DNA of 64,000 bases from Veillonella seminalis (GTDB taxonomy: Bacteria > Bacillota > Negativicutes > Veillonellales > Veillonellaceae): positions 1 to 64,000 of the forward strand of contig NZ_RQUZ01000004.1 in assembly GCF_003992065.1 (NCBI RefSeq), read 5' to 3'. Shown here in pieces: positions 1-8,853 of this stretch. Below the pieces are notes generated by a model that saw only the letters and a list, made by a program, of their open reading frames with translations, searched no databases and had not been told where the DNA came from. The translations under genes were made by a program, and so were the position numbers. Position 1 is the stretch's first letter; the number at the start of each line of letters is the position of its first letter.

Positions 1-688
1 CAGCTTTAGCTGATGGAGAACGCAATGTTACATAAGCTCGTGTTTTACGTTCCAATAGGGAAATAATCACTTCATCATGTTTATCTTTAATACCACGGAC
101 AGTATCAAGTTCCCAATGACCAAATTCTTCACGAGTCAGAATAGACTCATCGCGTAGATCAATAGATTTACCAAGGTTTTTCTTGTGTTTACGCGTATTA
201 GATTTACGCGTAGAACGACGTAATACTAACGGTAAATCCATGGGCTTAATACGGAGAAGACCTTCATGTAGATAGTTATATAAAGTTTTAGTAGACACCA
301 TTTCATTACGTACAAACAAGCACTTACGTAAGGCGTAGCCTACGGCAGCATCAAGTGACCATTTATGGACTAATACCTGCTCTTCTACCCACGTAAGAAA
401 CGGTGAAATAATACCGGCTTTACGAGTATTGAAAGAGCCTTGACGGGTTTTCTCATAGTTAAGTTGTCCATAATCTGCTAAGTACATTAAAACTCGTTTA
501 CCGGCTTTAATTTGTTCTACAGAACCGCGCTGTATCTCGCTTTGAATCGTTGTACGAGAACGGCCTAATGCATTAGCAATCGCTGTTTTTGAAACACCTG
601 CCTGTAATTGCTTTTCAATAAAAAAGCGTTCTTCGTAAGATAAGTGTTTGTTTGTACGTAATGATGTGTTATGATTAATAGAGTCCAT
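1..688 (-). CDS. IS30-family transposase, N-terminal part (cut by window edge)
   Basis: About 229 codons are open from an ATG at 688 to the window edge, so the C-terminus lies outside. The N-terminal ~60 residues form an IS30-type helix-turn-helix (SYEERFFIEKQL, then TAIANALGRSRTTI), which binds the terminal repeats. Near the edge is FGHWELDTVRG, the IS30 catalytic-domain segment carrying the first DDE aspartate, so the enzyme should cut and join DNA at the element ends. No frameshift is visible in the part present. It lies directly beside a truncated permease gene, which it probably interrupted. Family assignment is firm; the exact IS is not identified. Confidence 0.88.
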   Translation of the reverse strand, partial: MDSINHNTSLRTNKHLSYEERFFIEKQLQAGVSKTAIANALGRSRTTIQSEIQRGSVEQIKAGKRVLMYLADYGQLNYEKTRQGSFNTRKAGIISPFLTWVEEQVLVHKWSLDAAVGYALRKCLFVRNEMVSTKTLYNYLHEGLLRIKPMDLPLVLRRSTRKSNTRKHKKNLGKSIDLRDESILTREEFGHWELDTVRGIKDKHDEVIISLLERKTRAYVTLRSPSAKA

Positions 689-775
689 AGTGATATCGAT
701 ACCTCGTGTATAAGATTTGGTTTAGCGACATTAATCATAACACAAATCGGTATTCACTATGGATTTTTTATATGT
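1..775. mobile_element. IS30-type insertion sequence (right part)
   Basis: This covers the transposase plus about 90 bases upstream of its start. The permease reading frame loses family resemblance and stops at 782, so the element end lies close to 770-785. The other terminal repeat is outside the window, so the end cannot be fixed exactly and no target duplication can be checked. Confidence 0.5.
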
Positions 776-781
776 TCAATT

Positions 782-1438
782 TCAGTTTACAATTAACCTC
801 TGAATAAAAGGTTTTTCCAATACAGATATAATTGTCGTTTGTTGTAATCGTATTACAGCCGCTATCGTACCAGCCGCCAAAACAAAGGAGGGCATTATCA
901 TATGAGTTATGTCGCCATATCCACTTGATGGCAATATGTGAAGTTCCTCGGAAAAAATCAACATAAAAATGATTGCTAACCAAAAGCTGGGAACTGATAT
1001 AAAAAGCAATATAAAAATTCGTACTAAAAATTCAGATTTTTTATTTTTATATCTGGCAGACCATACACCAAAAGGAATACCCAAAAACAATACCCATGCC
1101 ATTGCCCATAAGGATAAATGAAAGGTAACCGGGAATCGTCTCAAAATCTCAGCTAACACCGGCTTTTGAGTTAAATAAGATATGCCGAAATCACCTTTTA
1201 ATGCATGAATAAGCCAGTTTAAATATTGTTGCCATATAGGCTGATCTAACCCCAATAAATGACGCATAGCCGCCAAATCTTCAACAGTTGGTTCCGTTGA
1301 ACCATCCATTGTCAATAATGTTAATGCCGGATCACCGGGAGCAATAATGCCAAGCAAAAAAGAAATGATAGAGAGACCTATAAGAAACGGCAAAATTATA
1401 AGAAGCCTTTTTGCTGCATAAACGAAAAAAGCAATCAT
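782..1438 (-). pseudogene. Nickel/peptide ABC transporter permease (NikB/DppB type), 3'-truncated
   Basis: The product is an inner-membrane permease of the binding-protein-dependent transport family. The ATG at 1438 overlaps the stop of the binding-protein gene (ATGA), a sign of translational coupling. The N-terminus has the family pattern: a first membrane helix after FFVYAAKRLL, then SFLLGIIAPGDPALTLL, then further helices. Only ~219 residues are present against about 310 in the family. The sequence ends in an unrelated tail (QRLIVN) at the IS30-type element, so the last helices and most of the EAA loop that docks on the ATPase are missing. The second permease and ATPases are not seen. The protein is very probably non-functional. 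Confidence 0.8.
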
Positions 1439-3006
1439 TTCACATCTCCCTCTCCTACCCAAGATACTTTATCTAATGTAATACCATATACGACAGCATC
1501 ATATCCGGATAACTTTTTATTGCTCACAGCCAGGTTTTGATCTTCAAAAAGCGGTACTACCGCGGGATGTTCAACTAACTGATTCAAAATATCGGTATAT
1601 ATTTGAGCACGGTCTTCAATATTATATGTACCAACTAACTTTTCAAAATCCGCATCTATTTGAGGATTGGAATATCCGAAACTACTAGCTTTATTAGTAG
1701 GGCCTTTAGTATCAAAAAATTCATACAATAAAGAGGTTGGATCAAGATTCCCCAAACCTCTGGTTCCTATTGATAAATCATAATTTCCCATAGCCATAGC
1801 CTTACGGGCTGTCATTCCATCCATCAAAACAATCTCAGTATCTAACCCCAATACCTTTAATTCTGCCTGAATAAATTCAGAAATAACCTTATACGGATAT
1901 CTTGCGGCGCCATATTGCGGAATTAAAAAGACTATCTTTTGACGCTTTCCTTGTAATACCTCATCCACTAATTTTTTTGCTTCTTCTAAATTTTTTTCAG
2001 GCGGATAAACTTTTGAAAAAGGATCAGTGCTATTCAAAAAATTCCTCGTTGGTGTGCCATAGCCTCTAAAATAATGACGAACAATTTGTTCTCGATCAAT
2101 CACTAAATTTAGAGCCATTCTCATACGTTCATCAGTAAAAGGATATCTGGTTCCATTTACTGATAGATAATGTGATATTGTTGATTTTGCACTATTTACT
2201 TGAAAACGACCGTCACGCATAAGATCTTCAGCCATTATAGGCGTGACGCCACCTAAATCCAATACACCAAAAATCTCTTCTGATTTTAATGCCGAATATC
2301 TGGCTTCCGGCGAAGTTATTACGCGAACCCGTATACGTTTTGCCTTAGCCTTTTCACCATAATACTCATCAAATCGTTCCAATACAGTATAATTATCTGC
2401 TTTTCTTTCAACAATCTTAAACGGTCCGGTTCCCTTAGCTATATCAATAAAATCGCCACTTTCTTTATCAAAAGAAGAAGGGCTGAACATACAACTCCCC
2501 CATCCCGCCATTCGATATATTAACATAGGAACCGGTTTTTCAAAATATAAATGAACCGTATACGCATCATCGGCTTCATATTTAATTAATCCCGGATAAA
2601 TGCGACTAACCTGATAGCCATAAAACGTTGAAGGCTTATAGCCCATATGAGTGATTCGATAAAAATTCGCTAATACAGCTTCCGCATTAAAATCACTTCC
2701 ATCGTGGAATTTTACCCCTTTTTTCAGATGAAAAATCCATTCGGTCTTACTTTCGTTAGACTCCCAAGATTCTGCAAGCATAGGTTTTATTTTTCCATCA
2801 TCCGAAATACCTACCAAAGATTCCCACGTTTTTAAAATAACACTTGAATAATACGGAGCCTTATTTCCCGGAGCCAGATCTCTTGCGGCAGCCAATACAA
2901 TTTCAGGTTCTTCTGTCGATTGTTGATTACCACACCCGCTTAGTATAAACCCTATACATAAAAGGACGCACAACAACAGATACATTCTGTTTATTAACCG
3001 TTTCAA
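1435..3006 (-). CDS. ABC transporter substrate-binding lipoprotein (NikA/OppA family)
   Basis: This 523-residue protein is an SBP_bac_5-family binding protein. The start is a TTG preceded by GGAGGTGA; the next ATG would cut into the signal sequence. A lipoprotein signal peptide ends at LSGC, so Cys25 should be lipidated. Typical family segments follow: WESLVGISDDGKIKPMLAESWE, FHLKKGVKFHDGSDFNAEAV and GTGPFKIVE. Its place after two outer-membrane receptors and before the permease suggests it takes a metal chelate or small peptide from the periplasm to the inner-membrane transporter. The ligand cannot be read from sequence; nickel-chelate or metallophore is an inference. The gene is intact although its permease is not. 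Confidence 0.85.
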   Translation of the reverse strand: MKRLINRMYLLLCVLLCIGFILSGCGNQQSTEEPEIVLAAARDLAPGNKAPYYSSVILKTWESLVGISDDGKIKPMLAESWESNESKTEWIFHLKKGVKFHDGSDFNAEAVLANFYRITHMGYKPSTFYGYQVSRIYPGLIKYEADDAYTVHLYFEKPVPMLIYRMAGWGSCMFSPSSFDKESGDFIDIAKGTGPFKIVERKADNYTVLERFDEYYGEKAKAKRIRVRVITSPEARYSALKSEEIFGVLDLGGVTPIMAEDLMRDGRFQVNSAKSTISHYLSVNGTRYPFTDERMRMALNLVIDREQIVRHYFRGYGTPTRNFLNSTDPFSKVYPPEKNLEEAKKLVDEVLQGKRQKIVFLIPQYGAARYPYKVISEFIQAELKVLGLDTEIVLMDGMTARKAMAMGNYDLSIGTRGLGNLDPTSLLYEFFDTKGPTNKASSFGYSNPQIDADFEKLVGTYNIEDRAQIYTDILNQLVEHPAVVPLFEDQNLAVSNKKLSGYDAVVYGITLDKVSWVGEGDVK

Positions 3007-3033
3007 AAAATCACCTCCGGGAATAACAGTTTA

Positions 3034-5226
3034 TTATATTTCTACCGTAGCAGATAACATAAATGTACGCGGCATAGATAAGCCAAAAGTGGTTGAACTA
3101 CCTCGTCCAATCCAATAGTCTCTATTAGTAACATTATAAACCATAGCTTTAAATGTAACCGGAACATCAGAAATAACAGTGCTGTAATCAACGCCCAAGT
3201 CCAATACTGCATATGACGGGATTCTGGTAGCTCCGGTCGGTGATTTACTATTATCAATAAAAGCTTCGCCAACCCAATTCAAACGACTGATTATATTCCA
3301 CTGCTCATTAGGTGCGTAAGTGGCACCAATAACCCCACTCCATTTAGCGGCACCGTTAATAAATTTTCCGTCAGCCGTACCACCATTAGTTTTTTCTCGT
3401 TTACCATTCATATATAAAAGCCCGCCGGTAACGGTCCATTTATCGGCCGGTTGACCATTAACAGTCCATTCCCAACCTTTGTAATTATCACGGCCATCGG
3501 CAACTCGATGATATAAGCCATTGTCCAATTCTTTATCAATCAAGCTTTCAGTGTCAATATCAAAATAAGCAAGTGTCGTAAAGATATTTTCGAAATTATA
3601 TTTTATCCCTATTTCACGCTGCTTGCTGGTAGATGGAGCCAAGGTATCCCCCGCATTATCATAAATTCGTGACCCATTTACAACCACGGCACCTCGCGAC
3701 AAACTTTCAGTTTGGCTAGCATAAATTGCAATATCATTATTTGGTTTATAAGTCACGCCAAAAGTAGGTAGCCAATCATCATTTTTAATATCTTGCCCTG
3801 TTCTCAATTTATTTTGGAAATTTTCATGCTTATGAGAAGCTGCTAACAATACATCCCACTTACCATAACTAAGCGAGTCTGCAATAGTAACACCGGTATT
3901 TATTTCATTCCACGATAATTTTGCATAACGTAATGCAGGTATTGCAAAGTTTGGTGAATAAATTGTTCCGGTATAAATATTACCACCGATTGTTCCTCTT
4001 GTTCCATTGTTTGAATCATTCCAATATTTCGCCCAAGAACGGTCAATCGCTATTGAGGCTTGATGTTTTACTACTCCGGTTTCAAAGTTACCTCTAATAC
4101 CTGTTTGGAAATAAGTATTCAATCCACTTTCATTTTGAGCATTAGCTACGTTAGACGACAAGAAATTCCCCTTTTCATCAAAGCTTAGAGCTGAACTGGA
4201 ATTATATTTATTGCCACTTCTTAATGAATGACCTATATTAGTGAACCAACTAACGTCTTTATTGATTTGCTTCTCATGATTGAAGGTATACATCCAACCA
4301 TGCATCCATTTAGTTGTACCTTTATAATCATAAGGAATATTCGAATCCGGAGCACTTGGTAACTCAGTACCATTACCACCATATGTAAACCATCGTTGTC
4401 CCTCATTAATACGAAGGTCAAAATGCCCAATAAAAAGATTCGTAAAACTTGTCTTTCCTTGTCTATCTAAATTAAGAAAAATATTCTTTTCATTTTTCTC
4501 GGCACCTTTTAGTGATAATTCACCGGTCATATACTCGCCCATAACTCGGACGCCCCATTCATTATTATTGCCAAATCTACGGCCAATATCAATAAATTCA
4601 CCAAGGTTACTTCTGCCGGAAAAGGTCTGCGTATAACTTACTTTAGGTTTATCTGTAGCTCTTTTGGTAACAATATTAATAGTGCCCGGAGCTGGTGTCG
4701 CACCACTATTAGTACCGTTATTTGACATACTAACACCATTGACGGCTGCATTTGGGCCTGAGGTTATATCAATCCGATCAATATAGTGAGTAATAGGTCC
4801 GTTAAATTGATAAAACAAACTTGGAACTCCATTCAACATCATATGATTACCGTTCATATTAATACCGCGCATAGAAAAGTCAGTATACATCGGCGATGTC
4901 GTGCTTGTTCTGATAGAAGGATTATTTAAAAGTACATTGGCAAGCGGCTGAGTCGGATCGTCAAACTTTTTTAACATTTTTTCAGTCATAGACATTTCAC
5001 TATACGGAATGTCCATAAGACTTTGTTTACCCAAAATCCCTAACTTTGCATTTTCATTAACAAGACCACCCGGTAATGCATCTTCATTATTACTATTTTT
5101 AGAAGCAATTACATAAACGGTATCCAATGGAGAATCGCTTTCGGCTGCTATCGCCGTAGGCATAATTGAACCGATAAAACCCAATGCAAGCAAACCTGAC
5201 ACTGATTTATGAATAGTTTTTTTCAT
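3034..5226 (-). CDS. TonB-dependent siderophore-type receptor 1
   Basis: This 730-residue outer-membrane receptor has a signal peptide ending near AIAAES. The plug domain follows (about residues 45-190, with SIRTSTTSPMYTDFSMRG, then NGVSMSNNGTNSG and INIVTKRA), and then a large beta-barrel. The C-terminus (MLSATVEI) is barrel-like although not the usual terminal Phe. Length and order match siderophore receptors that import chelated metal using TonB energy. It is co-transcribed with a second receptor upstream and a binding lipoprotein downstream (27 bases away). Such receptors in a Firmicutes-like background point to a diderm Negativicute. The substrate is unknown. Confidence 0.88.
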   Translation of the reverse strand: MKKTIHKSVSGLLALGFIGSIMPTAIAAESDSPLDTVYVIASKNSNNEDALPGGLVNENAKLGILGKQSLMDIPYSEMSMTEKMLKKFDDPTQPLANVLLNNPSIRTSTTSPMYTDFSMRGINMNGNHMMLNGVPSLFYQFNGPITHYIDRIDITSGPNAAVNGVSMSNNGTNSGATPAPGTINIVTKRATDKPKVSYTQTFSGRSNLGEFIDIGRRFGNNNEWGVRVMGEYMTGELSLKGAEKNEKNIFLNLDRQGKTSFTNLFIGHFDLRINEGQRWFTYGGNGTELPSAPDSNIPYDYKGTTKWMHGWMYTFNHEKQINKDVSWFTNIGHSLRSGNKYNSSSALSFDEKGNFLSSNVANAQNESGLNTYFQTGIRGNFETGVVKHQASIAIDRSWAKYWNDSNNGTRGTIGGNIYTGTIYSPNFAIPALRYAKLSWNEINTGVTIADSLSYGKWDVLLAASHKHENFQNKLRTGQDIKNDDWLPTFGVTYKPNNDIAIYASQTESLSRGAVVVNGSRIYDNAGDTLAPSTSKQREIGIKYNFENIFTTLAYFDIDTESLIDKELDNGLYHRVADGRDNYKGWEWTVNGQPADKWTVTGGLLYMNGKREKTNGGTADGKFINGAAKWSGVIGATYAPNEQWNIISRLNWVGEAFIDNSKSPTGATRIPSYAVLDLGVDYSTVISDVPVTFKAMVYNVTNRDYWIGRGSSTTFGLSMPRTFMLSATVEI

Positions 5227-5317
5227 TAGTAGTATCTCCCTAAAATTACTAGTCCGAATATTAGAAAAGCAAGGAATTTAATAAAATTCCATGCTTTTCA
5301 AAAATCTATACCTTTTC

Positions 5318-7531
5318 TTAGAAATGAAGTTTAGCTGTAAATGTTAATGTTCTCGGCAAGGAGAGGTATACCTGATTACCTCGAGAAACTTGCCAGTAAT
5401 CTTTATTAAACACGTTATTAACCATTAAGGATAATTCTGCCGGAACTTCACCGAAATGAGTTTTGTAAGTAGCGCCTACATCAAATATTGTATAGCCGCC
5501 GGCCCAAATTTTTTCATTCATAACAGGTGATCTACCTGTATAAATCCCACGACCTACAAAGCTCCAGAATTCATTAGGATTGTATTCCGCACCAAAAACA
5601 GCAGTCCATTCACTGGTACCATTAACACGTACACCATCTAAAGTACCATTTGTAGTTTTTTCTTGTTTCGCACTCATTCTGGAAATACCACCGAATAGAT
5701 TCCACTTATCAGCCAACTTACCGTTAACAGCCAATTCAAGCCCTTTATGGCGAGCTTGTCCGTCTTTAGATTGGAACGGTTTACTATAGCCGGTTTTATA
5801 CACACTAATCAAATTATCTTGTTTGATATCATAGTATGCTAAAGTCCATAATAAATCATCTTTTAAATATTTAAACCCGATTTCATTTTGTTTGGTCTTT
5901 AATGGCGGTAATACATCCCCATAGTTTTCAAAAGTAGTATTAACGCCACTACCGGCATCAAAGTTTTCTGTATGACTCGCATAAATCGAAGAATTGTCAT
6001 TTGGATGATAGATAAAACCATAAGTAGGACTTGTTGCATCAGTTTTAATCGTATCAATAGAAGACCAATTACTTGCATTTCCTGAGTATTTATAAGACTT
6101 AGATGTTGCCTCATGTTTATGGAACCCAAAAATGACATTCCATTTTTCATAAGTCATATAATCAATAATCGAGAAACTTTCAACGCGAGTTTTATTGCTC
6201 CAACGAGTATCAAATTTAGTCGGTGCCGGTAATATTTGATTAATGCCATCATATAGACTACCGGAACCAATGGTAGCCAAAGAGCCATTATTATACGCTG
6301 TTTTTCTGTTACGCCAAGCCTGATTATATGACAACGTAATATCATGGTTTATATCACCGGTATTATAATGCGCCGTAGTGCCTAATTGCCAATAATAATA
6401 TTCTTGCGGTGTTCCACCCGGTCTAGCAGTTACAGGGAATGTTCCGTCTTCCTTGAGCACGTAACCACTGCCACCATTGGCCATAACATTTCGATCCAAA
6501 TCATTTCTCTGCATACCAAAGTTAGCAAAACCATCCCAATGTTCATTAAATTTTTGCTCATGATTATATGTCATTAACCAACCGTGAGTTGATTTAACCA
6601 TACCGTCAAAGCTATAATCATTGGATCCTTTTGGCACACCAGGGAGTTTAGTCACAGAACTGTCTAAAATAAACCAACGCAAGCCGTCTTGGATATCTAA
6701 ATTACGATACCCAATAAATAAATTATCTTTTGATTTTTCTGACTGGTGGTCGATATTGGCAAAAATACCTTGCCCGTTAATTTTTGTACCTTTTACCGAG
6801 CTTCGGCCATTAAGATTTTCAGTGGTAATTCGAATACCCCATTCTTTATTTTTACCAAAACGTTCACCATAATCTAAATATTCACCAAACAAACCTCTAC
6901 CGGAAATAGTCTGAGTAAAATCAAATACTCGATTATCAGGAGCAACTTTAGTCTTAACGCTAATAATCCCCCCCGGATTAGTTGTTTCATACTGTACACC
7001 GGTACCGTAAATACCAACATTAGGCCCGGAAATCATTTCTAAAGACTCGATAGGATATAAAGGCGTATTAAATTGAGTAAATACTCCTGGCACATTATTT
7101 ACATAAAAGTTAGTACCGTTAGTTCTAAATCCACGGAAGAAAAAGTCTCCGTGTAAAATTGAACCGCTTTGTCGGATTGATGGCGAATTAGCCAATAATG
7201 AGTCCATTGGTTTATCCGGACCGGTAAACATCTCCATCGATTTTTCAGTGAAATTTGTTTGTGTAAACGGAATATCAAGCGTATCTTTACCACTTAAAAA
7301 GCCGGTTTGTGACTTAGTATACACAAAGTCCCCCGGTAATACTTCACGCTCTTTATTACGATCCCCAATTACGACAATATCCGGTAATTTTTCAATTTCT
7401 TCGGCAGCAGCGTATGGTTTATCTCTTTTTACTGCATCCCCATTACTTTCATCTGCCGCATAAACACTCCCCAGTACTGAGGTTGTTAATGCCATCATAA
7501 TAAGTGCCGATAAAAGTTTCTTATTCGTCAT
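5318..7531 (-). CDS. TonB-dependent siderophore-type receptor 2
   Basis: This 737-residue outer-membrane receptor has a signal peptide ending near VYAADE. The plug domain carries LANSPSIRQSGSILHGDFFF and MISGPNVGIYGTG, and the barrel ends in the canonical terminal Phe (TAKLHF). It is clearly paralogous to the receptor immediately downstream: both have a short N-terminal region with VLPGDFV or ALPGGLV, and the same plug and barrel landmarks such as WTLAYYDI or TLAYFDI. This suggests a tandem duplication with divergence. It lies second in the operon, 115 bases after the methyltransferase. Uptake of a metal chelate is the family role; the ligand is not known. Confidence 0.88.
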   Translation of the reverse strand: MTNKKLLSALIMMALTTSVLGSVYAADESNGDAVKRDKPYAAAEEIEKLPDIVVIGDRNKEREVLPGDFVYTKSQTGFLSGKDTLDIPFTQTNFTEKSMEMFTGPDKPMDSLLANSPSIRQSGSILHGDFFFRGFRTNGTNFYVNNVPGVFTQFNTPLYPIESLEMISGPNVGIYGTGVQYETTNPGGIISVKTKVAPDNRVFDFTQTISGRGLFGEYLDYGERFGKNKEWGIRITTENLNGRSSVKGTKINGQGIFANIDHQSEKSKDNLFIGYRNLDIQDGLRWFILDSSVTKLPGVPKGSNDYSFDGMVKSTHGWLMTYNHEQKFNEHWDGFANFGMQRNDLDRNVMANGGSGYVLKEDGTFPVTARPGGTPQEYYYWQLGTTAHYNTGDINHDITLSYNQAWRNRKTAYNNGSLATIGSGSLYDGINQILPAPTKFDTRWSNKTRVESFSIIDYMTYEKWNVIFGFHKHEATSKSYKYSGNASNWSSIDTIKTDATSPTYGFIYHPNDNSSIYASHTENFDAGSGVNTTFENYGDVLPPLKTKQNEIGFKYLKDDLLWTLAYYDIKQDNLISVYKTGYSKPFQSKDGQARHKGLELAVNGKLADKWNLFGGISRMSAKQEKTTNGTLDGVRVNGTSEWTAVFGAEYNPNEFWSFVGRGIYTGRSPVMNEKIWAGGYTIFDVGATYKTHFGEVPAELSLMVNNVFNKDYWQVSRGNQVYLSLPRTLTFTAKLHF

Positions 7532-7645
7532 ACAAATCTCTCCTTATAAAACATCGACGACTAATAATTTATTTTCATTTTTACCGATATTTCCTTGTTT
7601 CCATGGCAAAAAATAAAAATTAAGGTTATAATCATTTCCCACTTC

Positions 7646-8512
7646 TTACAATGAAAAATGACTACCATCTTTGAATGAATATATGATTTCTATAATCTGC
7701 TCCGATATATAAGTAAATCCATTTTCACCTTTTACTGCTTTTTGAAGAAATCTGTCACTAAGCTCGTCTTTATACTGTAAATATTTATCTTCACCAATAT
7801 CGTCTATCATCTGACCTTCTATATCATTCCATGCCTGAAAAGAAATAGGCCGTCCATATCGCGTATACTGAACATTTGCTGATATGCCCATATTCCAAAG
7901 CATCATGGGCATAAACATATAATCACTATTTGTTTTATACTCTATACGTAATTCATCAAAAATTTCATGCAAATAGGGTTTATATACTGTACGAATTATA
8001 AAAAAACCTTGCTTGCCGTATTCTGAAATTTTCTTCAATGCCGTCTCCATATAACGAACTCGATATAAAGAGTTAACCGACACAACAAAATCTGCATCAT
8101 AAGGTTCTTCAAATTCTTCCCATTTACTATGATGCATTCGTATATTTTCTATATTTTCATATTCAATATTTTTTAGTAATTCATTTAGCATGGCCGGCGA
8201 AAAATCCACAGCTAATATTTCCTTACTGTATTTAGAAAAAGGTATGGTAAAATTTCCAACTCCACACCCGACTTCAAGCAACCTTTTATTATTACCAATT
8301 TTTTGATGAAGCCATTCACCTAAACCCGGTACATCTCGATATAGATTAAATTTTTCTGAATATCTCGGTGCTAAATCTTCCCAAAACTTCAACTCTACAC
8401 AATCATTATATTTACGTTCTGAAAGTCTATAATTAAGCCATTCCTGTTCTTTTTCCCATATTTCATTTAAATTGATATTTTTTAATTTTCTCAATTTATC
8501 AACTCTTCTCAT
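7646..8512 (-). CDS. Class I SAM-dependent methyltransferase
   Basis: This 288-residue cytoplasmic protein has a Rossmann methyltransferase core. Motif I is LLEVGCGVGNFTIPF at about residues 98-112, followed by ILAVDFSP (acidic residue at the end of beta 2) and DADFVVSVNSLY (motif IV region). The N-terminal ~90 residues and the C-terminal ~80 do not match a family I can name, so the methyl acceptor is unknown. It is the first gene of the receptor and transport operon and lies directly behind a promoter with Fur-like boxes. A role in modifying a small metal-binding compound, or in using the imported one, is plausible but unproven. Confidence 0.75.
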   Translation of the reverse strand: MRRVDKLRKLKNINLNEIWEKEQEWLNYRLSERKYNDCVELKFWEDLAPRYSEKFNLYRDVPGLGEWLHQKIGNNKRLLEVGCGVGNFTIPFSKYSKEILAVDFSPAMLNELLKNIEYENIENIRMHHSKWEEFEEPYDADFVVSVNSLYRVRYMETALKKISEYGKQGFFIIRTVYKPYLHEIFDELRIEYKTNSDYMFMPMMLWNMGISANVQYTRYGRPISFQAWNDIEGQMIDDIGEDKYLQYKDELSDRFLQKAVKGENGFTYISEQIIEIIYSFKDGSHFSL

Positions 8513-8617
8513 ATAGTTTAAATAATGAAATCCTCTTATTTTAGTGTTAATATATTACAACTTCTAAAGAAATAATCATATAAATTCATTCAGTTTTATA
8601 GATTAAACTTCTCAAAT

Positions 8618-8636
8618 TTCATAAATATTCTATGAA
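8618..8636. promoter_or_regulatory. Inverted repeat near transcription start (Fur-like operator)
   Basis: TTCATA and TATGAA are exact 6-base arms separated by 7 bases, lying over the expected transcription start of the leftward receptor operon. Size and spacing resemble Fur/PerR-family boxes. Binding is inferred. Confidence 0.45.
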
Positions 8637-8639
8637 GAA

Positions 8640-8669
8640 ATTATATTTAAAAGATCTTAAAATCGTCAA
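8640..8669 (-). promoter_or_regulatory. Sigma-70-type promoter of the receptor/transport operon
   Basis: On the minus strand, TTGACG (8669-8664) and TATAAT (8645-8640) are separated by 18 bases. The -10 is perfect and the -35 differs at one position. The predicted transcript starts near 8633 and has a ~120-base leader before the methyltransferase start at 8512. Confidence 0.7.
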
Positions 8670-8673
8670 TAAA

Positions 8674-8692
8674 TTATGAATTATTCTCATAA
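8674..8692. promoter_or_regulatory. Inverted repeat upstream of -35 (Fur-like operator)
   Basis: On the minus strand the 19 bases read TTATGAGAATAATTCATAA. The 6-base arms are exact, and TGAGAATAATT resembles half of a Fur box. It abuts the -35 of the operon promoter, so a metal-responsive repressor is a reasonable inference. Confidence 0.5.
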
Positions 8693-8735
8693 CTAAGCTT
8701 TATTTTTTGAATCATTAAATAGGTGGTATAAACAA

Positions 8736-8779
8736 AAAATGCAATGAATCCTGTTTAAACTTAAGATTCATTGCATTTT
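8736..8779 (-). terminator. Rho-independent terminator after the luciferase-like gene
   Basis: A perfect 15-base stem (8736-8750 with 8765-8779) has a 14-base loop and is followed on the minus strand by a T-rich run. It ends the leftward luciferase-like transcript before the receptor operon promoter. The A/T-rich flanks could let it act in both directions. Confidence 0.8.
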
Positions 8780-8853
8780 CTATTTAAAATTAATATGGAT
8801 TTAATAAACTAAACTCTATTAACGTAGGATTTAATTTCATACCTACGGTTTTC

